Source: Diatrype stigma
Lineage: Eukaryota; Ascomycota; Sordariomycetes; Xylariales; Diatrypaceae
NCBI GenBank assembly: GCA_022225965.2
Contig: JAKJXP020000021.1
Location: 434,001 to 498,000 of the forward strand
DNA: 64,000 bases
Reading direction: 5' to 3'
Position numbers and translations under genes: made by a program. Numbering within the stretch: the stretch's first letter is position 1; the number at the start of each line of letters is the position of its first letter. The notes under the pieces are model-generated. The model was not told where the DNA came from and made no database searches. It worked only from the letters and a program-made list of their open reading frames with translations. Below are positions 1 through 10,380 of the stretch, one piece after another.

Positions 1-964
1 TTGAACATGGCATCCCCTTGCAGGTCCTCCTCGGCTTGCGCCAACAGATCATCCGCATCCCTCTGCGTCTTCATCCCATCGACGCCGCCGAAGGCGAGGA
101 TCCCACTCAGGCCTTGCTTGATGAACACCCTGGCTATCCGGTGTGCCAGGGGAGCGAACTGGGCTTTCTTGGATTCTGTGATACATTCACCTGTGGCGTA
201 CAACTTATGGTTGCAATCTGCAAAGCCGGCATCTTTGAGGTAGGTGGGGATTCCTAGTGGGACACTAGGTATTGCACGCGTTAGTATAATGTGCGTCCAG
301 ACTTGCGAATAGTTCGGCTGATTGAAGGTGCAAGTGAATGTACTGGAACAGCAGGAAGACACGACCGGCCGCAGCAGATCGTAGGGGGCAAATACAAACC
401 CACTTACCCTAGATCGCGGCCTACTGCCTTAGCAAACTTATATGCTACGTCCTGAAACTCGAACCAGGCACGACTAGGCGGCTCAAAGGTCGCCTGAAAG
501 TCCCCGCTGTCCGCCCAGACCAGCCAGCCGCCGGGTCGGAGCAGAGAAAGCAGGTTCTTGGCCAGCCAGGCGCCCATCCCCTTCCGGGCCGCATAGAGGA
601 TGAATCGCATGTGGACGACGTCGAAGCGGCCCTTGAGCTCTTCCGGGAAGGGCTCGTACATGTCCCCGAACCCCAGCTTGATATTCGGGGGCAGGTCGCT
701 GGGGAACTTGGAGGTGTCGAAGTCCAGGCCGACCAGCTCGGCGGATTTCGGGAGCGTCTCCGCCAGGTCCCGGAGCCAGATCGCGCTCCCCGTGGCGATC
801 TCCAGAACCTTGGGGGAAGGGTTGGATTGCAACTCCGCGGCAATGTGGGGTGGTAGGAGCTGTCTCTCCATGATGGTGTGGAAGAAGGGGTGTTGCACGT
901 CCAGGCGGGTGCGCTCGACCCCATCCAAGCCACCATTCAAGGTGTAAATCGACTCGTTGCCCAT
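1..964 (-). CDS. SAM-dependent methyltransferase (UMTA/LaeA-like), 3' end cut by window edge
   Basis: Class I methyltransferase that would use S-adenosylmethionine; substrate unknown. Exon 1 is 964-408 and exon 2 is 264-1, joined by an intron 407-265 (GTAAGT...CTAG) that keeps the frame. Motif I reads VLEIATGSA (about residues 53-61), followed by an acidic motif II (ELVGLDFD), FDVVHMRF and the post-motif LLRPGGWLVWAD. The C-terminal exon carries the family's usual LAHRIARVFIKQGL-like helix and is still open at base 1, so a few to some tens of residues are missing. I chose the ATG at 964 (ACCATGG context). An in-frame ATG at 1081 would add 39 residues that look unlike the family. Many such genes sit in secondary-metabolite clusters or resemble the regulator LaeA, but no cluster partner is visible here. 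The family is secure and the function is not. Confidence 0.85.
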
Positions 965-3255
965 GGTCTCGTCTCGAAAATGGGTCGATACAAGTTGCAG
1001 TTGGTTCCTTGGCTGTATACTGTCTTTGATGTGTCCGTCCTTTCCGGCTCCTGTCCTTCCAAACCGAGTGACGTTCGTCAAGCCCTGACCTTAGTAGAAG
1101 TTACGTGTGGGGCATCACACGACACCGTATAGGGCTGATTAGAGCAATCATGGGTACGTTGGTCAATCGTTGAGACAGAAGCAGCGGTTTTATACTGCCT
1201 CCCTAGAGGCATGCGGTCGTTCTTGCAACCGAGCCTATCATGCAGGTGACCCAAAGAGATACCTGGCGGTAAAAGAGGAGTTATGCACCCCTGTATCCGC
1301 TTCCACGGAGGCATCTTATAGAAGCAGTATAGAGCACGGGTGAAAGATGGGTTTCTCCACTATAGGGTATAGTATACTGCAGGGTGCTACAATGGCACCG
1401 ACGATCACGAGGCGCCGCAAGCATATCAGTCCTGTAGCGTCTCGGGCCGGAGACGGTGAGGCATATTATAAGTCAGCTCAAGCCTTAGCTTGCGATAGGA
1501 CCTATAAAACCACTTAACCAGCCACGCATATGAAAACTAGATTGGGAGTTTTGCTTGCTAGGCATTCAAGGCTGGACTCCCTTCGGATACCACCCAGCGC
1601 GCAAAGGGACGGCCCGCAGAACTCACTTTGCATAGTAGGATCTCGGCTACTACGAAACAAGCCGAGGGTTATAATGTGCTCCTCTGCTTGAACCAGCACT
1701 AGCATATCTCGGAGTTCTCGAAACGAGTATTGGGGTTGATGGATACTGTGGGCCATTTCTCCTCTTCCTGATCAGTGTTCACTTGTTGAAGTTTGGCCAG
1801 TTCGTCGAAAAAACACAGGCCCACAGGGACGTGCTTTATTCACTACGCGCCCGCTCCCGAGGCGGTGGGCCCATGGTTTCCCCCACATGATTAACGAACA
1901 GACTTATATGTGGTAGTAGTTATATGTACCGAAGGGTTTCCTATCACAACTCGGTACCAAGACGATCCTCCTGCGAGCGGGGATATATTACTACAACTCA
2001 CCAGCGCGTCTGGGACGTCTACTCGCGAAAGGGGATAGCCGGGTGGTAGAGGCGTGCATGTGAAGACGTTTGGGGCAACACGCGATGCCGCTGCGGCTTC
2101 GTCCGGCTCGGGCAATCCTGACTTTTGCACCCCGTCGGGCCCAAGTCGATCCCCAAAATGGCTAACGCCAAAAGTCGCGCATAGCAGCTAGCGCAAGGTG
2201 ACGAGCCTACCACGCTACGATGGGGTCTCAGACCTCGTGGCCAACGGACAAGTCAGCCAGGAGCCCAATAGCAGAACAACGAGCTCACCTACGGTAGTGC
2301 TTCAAGTTAGTCGCAGACGGCAACGGGCGTCTGTCGCGGGAGAGGAGGTCGTGGATGACCGCCGATCGTCGTCTTAGCCTGCCTCTTAGCCTCGACGTCG
2401 CACTTGGATCAGCCCTGCACGCACCCTGTGCCAGGTAGATTCTCGAGTATCTCATTGGTCCAAGAGTCTTGGGTGCTCGACGTTCAAGGGTCGCCTGCAG
2501 TTGACTAATACCCGCTAATTGGGGAGACCGCCGCGTGGTGTGATAGAGACTAGAGTGTCTACTTACGTACATACTCGTGCCGTAGTTAAACCACGCGTCT
2601 GGGAGTCTTAATAGAGGTTGATATTGTGAACCTTGCCTCGCTTCCCGGGAGGGGTCACGTTAGGTCACTCTTGTCGAGTGGTATTCTGCGGTAGATTGAA
2701 CTGCACGTATCACTTATAAAGTATACTGCGGTTCCGCAAGCTTCTCCGCTCATCGTCAATCACCCTATGCCACATATTAACGGGGGTGCAAGTGTGTATA
2801 ACGCTAATGGATCCGGATGGCAGATGCGGTTCTGGCTTATGAAGCAGGTCCTTCCGAATGATAGTATATGTTCCTCCCAGTGGATGGCAGTAAGCCAAGG
2901 TGGGCACCGTGGGCTCGCATTCAGCATATAGATGAGAAACAACTTCGCCGCAAGCATACCTTATGGATCTTGAAGCATCCATTGGGTGGCAGTGTCGGAA
3001 GAATTCCGCTTTCCTTGGACCTGTGAATAATTGGGTGCCTGAAAATGTGACCCCTAAATAGGATGGGAGAGTTTGAGATGTTAAAGCAACGCTGCTCATT
3101 GAAGGAGGGGTTTGACGTCCAGCCTTTTTGGGTACATTGATATGTAGCACGACTATGAATCACTTGTCAATGTCTTCTATCCTAATCCAAATTTGTAAAT
3201 TCTGTGATGATACAAGAAATCAAGCAGGTTTTGATCCCTTCTTACTCCCTATACG
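965..3255. other. Intergenic stretch, no gene recognised
   Basis: About 2.3 kb between the methyltransferase start and the 3' end of the G-alpha-like gene. It holds only short open frames without family signals. The longest, minus strand 3150-2710 (146 codons, GTG start), resembles nothing I know. I saw no terminal repeats or transposon remnants. Confidence 0.5.
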
Positions 3256-5490
3256 TCATTCATTGACTTTCATTTGCTCTATGTGCTCCAACGCGCTCAA
3301 GATCACCTCTGCCATCTCAGTCGATGAGCTTCCAATACTTGTATGCCAAAATGTCATCCACCTGGGAGGTCTTTCTTGACCATTATTGTTACGGAGTTTC
3401 GAAATCAGGTGTTTAGCAAGGCCTCGTAGAACCCCAACCACGGTTTCTGTATTTTCTAGGGAGAGTCCGCTGATGTTTCTCAGTGGTAGTGATTGTGCTA
3501 GCAGTGCTGCCAACCTGTCTACCTTGGTGAAAAGAACCATAATGTGCGATTTTGCGAACCAGCTTGAGTTGGCAATCGACTCCCATAACTTGAATGACTC
3601 AAGGACCATATTTCCGGTGGCATCCTCCTCGAGGGGCTGATTGAAACCCGAGGCATCGAAAGTGAACACGAGCACGTCCGTGTCCTCAATACCGTGTACC
3701 CACTTCCTACGTTCCGATCTAACTCCTCCAAGGTCGTAGAAGTTATATGATCTTCCGTTTGTTTCGAAATGGGACACATAGATTCCGGTGGTCTTCTGAT
3801 ATGAATGTATGATTTTTTGGATAGAGGGAACATAATCCTTCTGTGACATGCGGTCAACGGAGTCTAAGAAACTACAGATGTGTTAGCTAGCTTTGCTGTC
3901 ATGATAACATTGGCACCGCTACCTAGCGTGGTCCAGCCCTCATCAAAAACGTTCGAAATACGGGACAATGGAAAATAATGGACTAACTATTGAGTTGAAT
4001 CTAACAGAGAGAAAGCCCTATTCGCTTGTTCGGCAAATGTGGAACGTATGCTGGGGTCGTTCCATAGAGTAGTAATTGCTGAGGCTACATGTTGTGGTAA
4101 GGAAGAAGTACCTAGACTTCTGTTGTCGTTAGACTCGGCAATGATCCTCACATTCTGATTGAAGTTTTCCTCTCCTTCCATCCCTTCCATGAATATGAGG
4201 GGGGTTTCCCTATGTCTTATCAAAGTTTGCATGGATTCGATGACGTTGTCGTATATTTGACAGCGGTACGACTGTCGCACCTCGGTATCATAATGCCCAA
4301 AAGCGGCATCGAGAGACTTGATTAGTGTAGTCTTGCCGCTTCTACCACACCCTAGAAGTAGAACCTTGGTGGCACCTTGAGGTGCTTGCCTGGGTGATAA
4401 TTGATAGTGTGGTGACGAAGTCACATGTCTACGCTGTCTGAATCTGAGAATAGATGCGTTCCTAGAAAAGGTAGACCTGACGCTGGTGCGTAACCTCCGA
4501 TGGTTGAAAGGACTCTTTTGGGCGCTTAAAGTCTCCCCTGGGGGAAATTGGATATCCTTTGGCTCCATTCCATGTTCTATTAGAGTTGGCAAATCTTGTT
4601 GCACACCTATCATTAAGGGGTGCATCGGAGACAGGCTACCACTATCCTGATGACCAGAACTATGTAAGGAGAACGCACTGCTGATTCTGACTCGGGGCGA
4701 GGATGCCGATAGTTGCAAGCTAGCAGCCGAGGCGTGCTTTCCACCTGCCCTGGTTTGCATGGACAATGTTATGTTGGATCTTGTTGCATTCAGGTAGACC
4801 CTAGAGCCAAAGATTTCATGATCAAAGTCAAAGGTCGCACCAACACTACCCGGATCCAGTACACTTGAGTTTCGCGTGCTCATGCCGAAAGTTCCAGAGT
4901 CCTGCAAACATCTCAGGGATGTTGTGTCGTCTTTGACTTGGTCAAAGATGCGGCGTGAAGAAACATTCACTAGCATGTTGTCTTGCTCCAGTGCTGAGCG
5001 ACTATGCTGCGTAAGCTAACATCATGATTAGCCTAACAAGCTCGCGATTCACTTACCATTGAAGGACAGTGAGAAGAAGATGTAATGCGTTTATGTGGTT
5101 GTTCAGCATATTGAGGTAATCGCTCATGGTCGATTCGTCCCACAACAAACTCAATTTGCTCAATATCGCCAGCCCCCCATTATCGTTACGATGTAAGGTA
5201 GACAAACGACCATCAAGCGCTGCAATTATTGAATCGCAGCCCTGTAACGAGGTGTAGAGATCATTGAAGAGCTGCCCATGTTTAGAGAAAGCTAGGTCGT
5301 CTTTCATCACGTCGGCTATATGGCCCAAGGCAGCCTTCAGTGTAGACAGTTGCCCAATCAAAAGGCTGACTTTGAGGTCAGCAACCTTATATCTCGATTG
5401 CAAGTCGAGCAGTGATGCTACACTTTTCGTAATGATATCCGCGATACTGAAGACTGAGCCTACGAGCCCAATCGCCGAAACTGGGTCCAT
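3256..5490 (-). CDS. STAND-type N-terminal domain fused to a G-alpha-like GTPase with lost catalytic residues
   Basis: Three exons: 5490-5057, 5001-3988 and 3871-3256, with introns of 55 bp (GTAAGT...TAG) and 116 bp (GTTAGT...TAG). The product is about 687 residues. The start is the MDPVSAIGLVGS typical of fungal STAND/NLR N-terminal (Helo-like) domains; an in-frame ATG at 5502 would add four residues. Residues 1-155 form that helical domain. A low-complexity linker follows, then a G-alpha-like core. Its P-loop is GCGRSGKTT (about 362-370, usual GAGESGKST), followed by a spacer of about 140 residues that fits the G-alpha helical domain. YFLDSVDR precedes switch I, and switch II is DLGGVRSERRKW. 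The switch I catalytic Arg is Tyr (about 507) and the switch II Gln is Val (about 533). NKxD is TKVD and TCAT is degenerate. The receptor-coupling C-terminus and N-myristoylation signal are absent. The fold assignment is firm. A role in allorecognition or immune-like signalling is inferred from the N-terminus only. Confidence 0.85.
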
Positions 5491-5502
5491 GGTTATCGGC
5501 AC

Positions 5503-7084
5503 GTTGGCACTGATCCGACGTCAAACAGGGCGAATGTCCTTCTGCTACTCTCTTCACCAAACCGAGAGGATTGATTGCTAAGAACTATGCTCTTTTTGAT
5601 AGTTGAAATAGGAATCCGGGTTTGTATTATCGTGCAGAAGATCTTAGGATGGTTATATTGTACACTTGAGTAAGCTGTCTGACCATAGCCTTGGAACACA
5701 GCACGACGCATAATACCCCTGCATTGGGCGTCTTTTTGGGGACCTGCTATTGAGCTTGTCTCGAGTTTATTTATGGGCTGTATTCTTACCGGCTGCTCGC
5801 CCAACCTGCTACATCTACCCTATCACGCGTAACCCCCTATCTTGCCACCTATTGTATTACTACAATATTCCAGGAAATGGTGTACTGGTTTCCACCTTAT
5901 TATCCTTAACTTTTATCGTACTATTTTACGTATCTCATGCTGGCGAAAAGAGGGTATTGGTAATACAATGCACAACGGTATCCCGAATAGCTAAGGGGAG
6001 CTTGCCAGGTAGCTTGTAAGGTGGAGATAAAGCTCATGTATAAAGTCGATGCGGCCCCAATAGCAGGTCTCCTATTGAGAGGCCCATTGCTCTCCTAATT
6101 GAGGTCGCCGCCTCGGTTGACTCGGCTCCGGGGTTATGGCCTTGCATCATGGCCACATGGCTGGGCTGTTTGACAACCAATTATACACAGCTGGTAGGTT
6201 AGTCGACTTGTTTAGGCCGCCTCCCGTTTGTGCTTAACCCCCAAAAAAGTAGAAAGCCGAAGTGATTCGTGGTCCAAGCAACGATGAGGTCGCTTTTGTC
6301 GTGTGTTTATTCGCATGAGTAACCGGATTTGCCTTGAATAATTGGATGTGATTGGATATGCACATCAAAAGCAGTAGCGGATTCCGCATTCAGGGGGTTC
6401 GGGCCCAGACCACCGAGGACCCGGGGATCGGCCGTAACTGTGACACTGAAGAACTACATAGTTAGACTGCGAGGTACTTCGTATTTCAGGCTGGATGGGA
6501 ACCTATCGAAATCCACTTAAACCACATCTAGCGAGGACACTTATAGGACCTATTACCTAGTTATCCTGAAGCCAAACTCGAATCTTTTGGAAACAGTCTA
6601 GGTTGTTATGTATGTACGGCTAGCATGCGCGTGTCATGTAAAAGGAGCTAAGTACTGAGTTCCTCCGTGGCCCAAAACCCGGGCAGAACTGTTTCTCATC
6701 CCTGCTCCTCGCTCGAAGCGAGCCGTGATGCTTCGATTCGCTAAACCGACTAGGCCAGATGCGGAAGAGCGGAGGGAGCCCCCAAACTGCTGATGTGCTG
6801 AAACGAGGCAAGCGGGCCGTACCTTAATCTTGAGTTAATCTATCTCTGTCGACAGTCGATGGACAAATTCGGTTCCGCCGCGCCGGGGAGCGTTTCTATA
6901 CGACATTTCTGGTAGGGATGCCGAAATGCGATGCGACTCTGCTGTGGATCGTGATGGTGCGAGATGCAGCTACGATTCATATAAGACCACGATGCCCGTC
7001 GTGGTACCTAGGGATTATTACGTAGTTCAACTCGTGTTTGCAAATAACTAAGGGTTGTTTGACGGCGTTCAGTTCTTTCGCGAT
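5503..7084. other. Intergenic stretch, no gene recognised
   Basis: About 1.6 kb shared upstream region of the divergent G-alpha-like and GH5 genes. No open frame with a recognisable product and no clear repeat was seen. Confidence 0.5.
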
Positions 7085-9296
7085 ATGGCTGTCTCAAAGT
7101 CCTCGGCGCTTGTTGCTGTAGCGGCGTCTCTCGTTCTGTATGTTGGAGTCTGTTGAAGATAACCTCAATAAACCGCTTCGAAGCATGATCCAACTGACTG
7201 TGCTCTAGAACGGTTTCAGGAGCGCCCGCTAGGAGAACTGCGAACTGCTCCAGCTCTTTCGAGCCTATAACGGCCGCCGATTACGTAGCAGCTATCAACC
7301 CGGGCTGGAACGTGGGGAACTCGTTAGATGCGATTCCCAACGAGGACTCTTGGAACAACGGTCTAGTCCAGGCCGAAACGTTCGATGATGTGAAGGCAGC
7401 TGGGTTTAAGAGCGTGCGGCTTCCAGGTACGAGCCAATGCTGGGAGGTGTAGGATTGGAGCAAACCCCCTGACACATCACAGTTACCTACACGCACCACT
7501 TTACTGGCGAATCACCGGACTGGACTATCGACCCGGATTGGCTGCAGCGCGTGTCAGATGTGGTCGATATGGCGGTGGAGAGAGACTTATACGTCATCAC
7601 CAACGTGCATCACGGTACGGCGAGACATGGTAGCCTACCCATAGTTCATTGGGATGCGTAGCTAAACCGAGGCCGAACAGATTCCTGGGAATGGGCGGAC
7701 GTCACCCAGGCCGACGCGAACCTCACCCTGATCGAGGAGAAGATGTATCGGACCTGGTTCCAGATCGGCGAGAAGCTGGGATGCAAGTCCTCGCTAGTCG
7801 CCTTCGAGCCGATCAACGAGCCGCCCGCGGAGACGGCTGAGCACGGCGCGGAGCTCAACAAGATCAACAAGATCTTCCTGCAGGCGCTCGCAGATTCCGG
7901 CGGCTTCAACACCCAGCGCGTCGTCACGCTCGTCGGCGGCGCCATGGACAGCGTCAAGACTTCGCAGTGGTTCGAGGCCCCGACGGGCTTCGACAACCCC
8001 TGGGCGATCCAGTACCATTACTACAGTCCCTGTAAGTCCCCAACCTCAGCACCAAACCGAATTGGCTCGTAGTTATATTTTCCACGAACACATTACTAAC
8101 CCGAGACCAGACGACTTCATCTTCAGCGCATGGTAAGTATTTACGAGGTTTTGGCTTTCAGTGTACCTTAGGTACCGGATAGGGGATGCTCACACTCTAA
8201 AAAACAGGGGCAAGACGATCCTCAGCGAAGCCGACCTCGCCACGATCACGGCGGACCTGACCAACATCCGCAACAACTTCACGGACGTGCCGCTCGTGAT
8301 CGGCGAGTTCGACGCCAGCCCGGGCAACACGGAGCCGGCGGCGCGGCGGCGGTACACCGACCTGGTGGCGCGCACGGCCGCGTCGCTCGACACGGCCGTC
8401 GTGCTCTGGGACAACGGGCTCGACCACCTGGACCGCACGACCCACACCTGGCGGGACCCGCACTCGCTGGCGGTGCTGATCAACGCCGCCGCCGAGCAGC
8501 AGAACAGCCTCGCGGACGCGACGACCGACGCCGCCGCCACGACGCAGTCCAGCTCCGCGTACGTGTTCCACAAGGCCGGGGACGCCGCGGCCGACTCCGC
8601 CATCACGGTGGCGCTGAACGGGAACACGCTGCAGTCGATCACGGTCGACGGCAGCGACAGCGCGGCACTTACCGAGGGCACCGACTACACGGCGACGGCC
8701 GAGGGCGAGATCACGTTCGCGACGGCCTTCCTCGAGCCGTACGTCGGCTCGGCGGAGCCGGGCAGCAAGGCGAACCTGACGCTGGCGTTCTCGGCGGGCG
8801 CGACGGCCGGCGTCGAGATCGTCGTGTGGGACCTGCCCGTGCTGGAGGCGACGTCGTCGAAGGCCGTCGGCGGCCAGGACCTGCTGGTCCCGGTCCAGTT
8901 CCGCGGGCTGAGCTACCCCGCTGCGGTCAAGATGCTGCGCAGCGATGGGGTGTTCCTCTTTGATGACTGGACGCAGTACTTGGGGCCGCTGCAGGCTGCT
9001 TATGGTGTAAGTGTTTTTTTCTTTCTTCTTTTCTCCTTCCACCCCCCGAACCCAATTCTCTCATTCCTTTCTTCATCTATGTAAACTGCAACGATGTGTT
9101 TGGAGAGTTCGAGTTGGCTGATGTGAAATTGTATACGTAGACCTGGTCCGGACAGTGGAACTGGCTCGGAAACAACATCGTCTTGACGGCCGCTACGGTC
9201 GACGCCGTTATTGCCGCTGGGGTAGATACGACTTTCACATTCGACTTTTACCCAAGAGGCCCTGGGAACTCGCTGAACTATACCCTGACGGTCTGA
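7085..9296 (+). CDS. Secreted glycoside hydrolase family 5 endoglucanase-like enzyme with X2 module
   Basis: Seven exons: 7085-7137, 7209-7426, 7483-7614, 7681-8031, 8111-8132, 8208-9006 and 9141-9296, giving 576 residues. Every junction has GT...AG and keeps the frame. Exon 1 and the start of exon 2 encode a signal peptide (MAVSKSSALVAVAASLVL...). The GH5 barrel starts at INPGWNVGNSLDA. It has VHHDSWEW, the acid/base Glu in FEPINEP (residue 181) and the nucleophile Glu in LVIGEFD (residue 292). Around residues 373-465 an immunoglobulin-like X2 carbohydrate-binding domain (CBM_X2) follows the catalytic domain. A last beta-rich segment ends FYPRGPGNSLNYTLTV. Secretion and hydrolysis of beta-1,4-linked glucan are the likely role; exact specificity (cellulose, xyloglucan, mannan) cannot be read from sequence. 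The 22-nt exon 5 makes this gene easy to mispredict. Its partner to the right is on the opposite strand. Confidence 0.9.
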
Positions 9297-9914
9297 TGGG
9301 AATAGTGAATAGCCAGTGTTACAGGAAAAGTAACTGCGGGAATTAAGATGTTCCCTGTATATAGTTTTTGACCTGATCATGTATGTATATTGATCTCTAT
9401 GTTGTATATGAATAGTACATTTGCAATACTGCTGTTTTACCGCAAGTACCTCACCAGTGAACCACTCATCCAGCAGCAAGCCTTCCTCGGCCATCAGCCA
9501 GTCTATTGTTGCGGCCCCGAGGTGATATTTGGAAAGGTTAGATGCAAAGCCTGCCACTGCCAACTCTACTCACTAGTATGTGGGTAGAGTAAAGCCATGT
9601 TGGCGTTAGTATATAGGCGACGGAGGGGTTTAGTGTCGATTCGATCAACGTTGTTACCAGGGTTATAAGGCCCATCTGGAGGTTAACATACATCTCCCCG
9701 TTTGAAACTCTATAGTGGCAAAATTTGCCATGCGCCTCTAACGCCGTATTTCCGACCTATCTCCGTCGTTGTCATCGTCATTGTCGTCGTTGTTGTCGTC
9801 ATTGTATAGGTAGTCCATACTGCAATGGTTTAGAGGAGTTGACCTTATACAGAGCCGCTAGATATGTCTGTCGACATGAGTGTCTAACGCCTCATATTTC
9901 ATCATTGGCTTCCA
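9297..9914. other. Convergent intergenic region with GTC/GTT microsatellite
   Basis: The stretch between the 3' ends of the GH5 gene and the Mrx7-like gene. It holds an imperfect trinucleotide run (CGT/TTG type) at about 9764-9805 and nothing else that I recognise. Confidence 0.5.
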
Positions 9915-10380
9915 TCATCCCCCCTTTTTGGGAGGCTTAGCTTTCGGCTGCGGTGGAGGGGGGTCGCTGGGCGTGCCGCGGAATTGGCTGCGCAATTCAT
10001 CGATAAAATGTGATACGAAGCCATTGCTAGGCTCCTCTGGGTGTTGGTTAGAAAAAGCATTCTTTGGCCGGGTTCGATGCAATATCACACGCACTGGTAG
10101 CTTCTCCCTCTCGTAGCGGCTCATGGGGGTTACGGCCGTATCTATACTCCTCGACGCTGCGATGGATGCGGCGGACGCCACGATGGAAGCTCGTTGATTT
10201 AAGTAACAGTTGGACGAGGTGGTCCTATATATACGAGGCTGGGTTAGTTATTGGCGATACGAAGAGACCGACGCCCTTTCTGTAGATGGGCAGGTTATGA
10301 GATGGAACTGAGAAGGGAAAGGAGGGGCTGCTTGCCTCTGCTATAAGGAATGCGCGGATAAGAAGACCCCAGGGAGCCAT
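9915..10380 (-). CDS. mrx7: Mrx7-like (MIOREX component 7, DUF2697-type) small mitochondrial protein
   Basis: A 98-residue product from three exons: 10380-10336, 10224-10095 and 10036-9915. The second junction (GTGCGT...TCTAAC...CAG) is standard and restores the frame. The first intron (10335-10225) needs a GC-AG donor, GAG|GCAAGC, ending TATATAG; the joined N-terminus, MAPWGLLIRAFLIAE followed by DHLVQLLLKS, is convincing. The core FHRGVRRIHRSVEEYRYG, then NPHEPLREGEAT and a C-terminal FVSHFIDELRSQFRGTP, followed by a proline/lysine tail, match my recollection of fungal Mrx7-like proteins. In yeast, MIOREX components associate with mitochondrial ribosomes and gene-expression assemblies, but Mrx7's own function is unclear. 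An N-terminal amphipathic or membrane-seeking helix is plausible. Exons 2 and 3 are well supported. Exon 1 is less certain because of the rare donor. Confidence 0.75.

Noticed and set aside
2710..3150. 146-codon minus-strand open frame downstream of the G-alpha-like gene
   Set aside because: Starts with GTG, has no family resemblance and its composition fits non-coding sequence. A decayed gene cannot be excluded.
8197..9042. 281-codon minus-strand open frame
   Set aside because: Antisense of GH5 exon 6. It is Arg-rich and the sense strand carries catalytic motifs and the X2 module.
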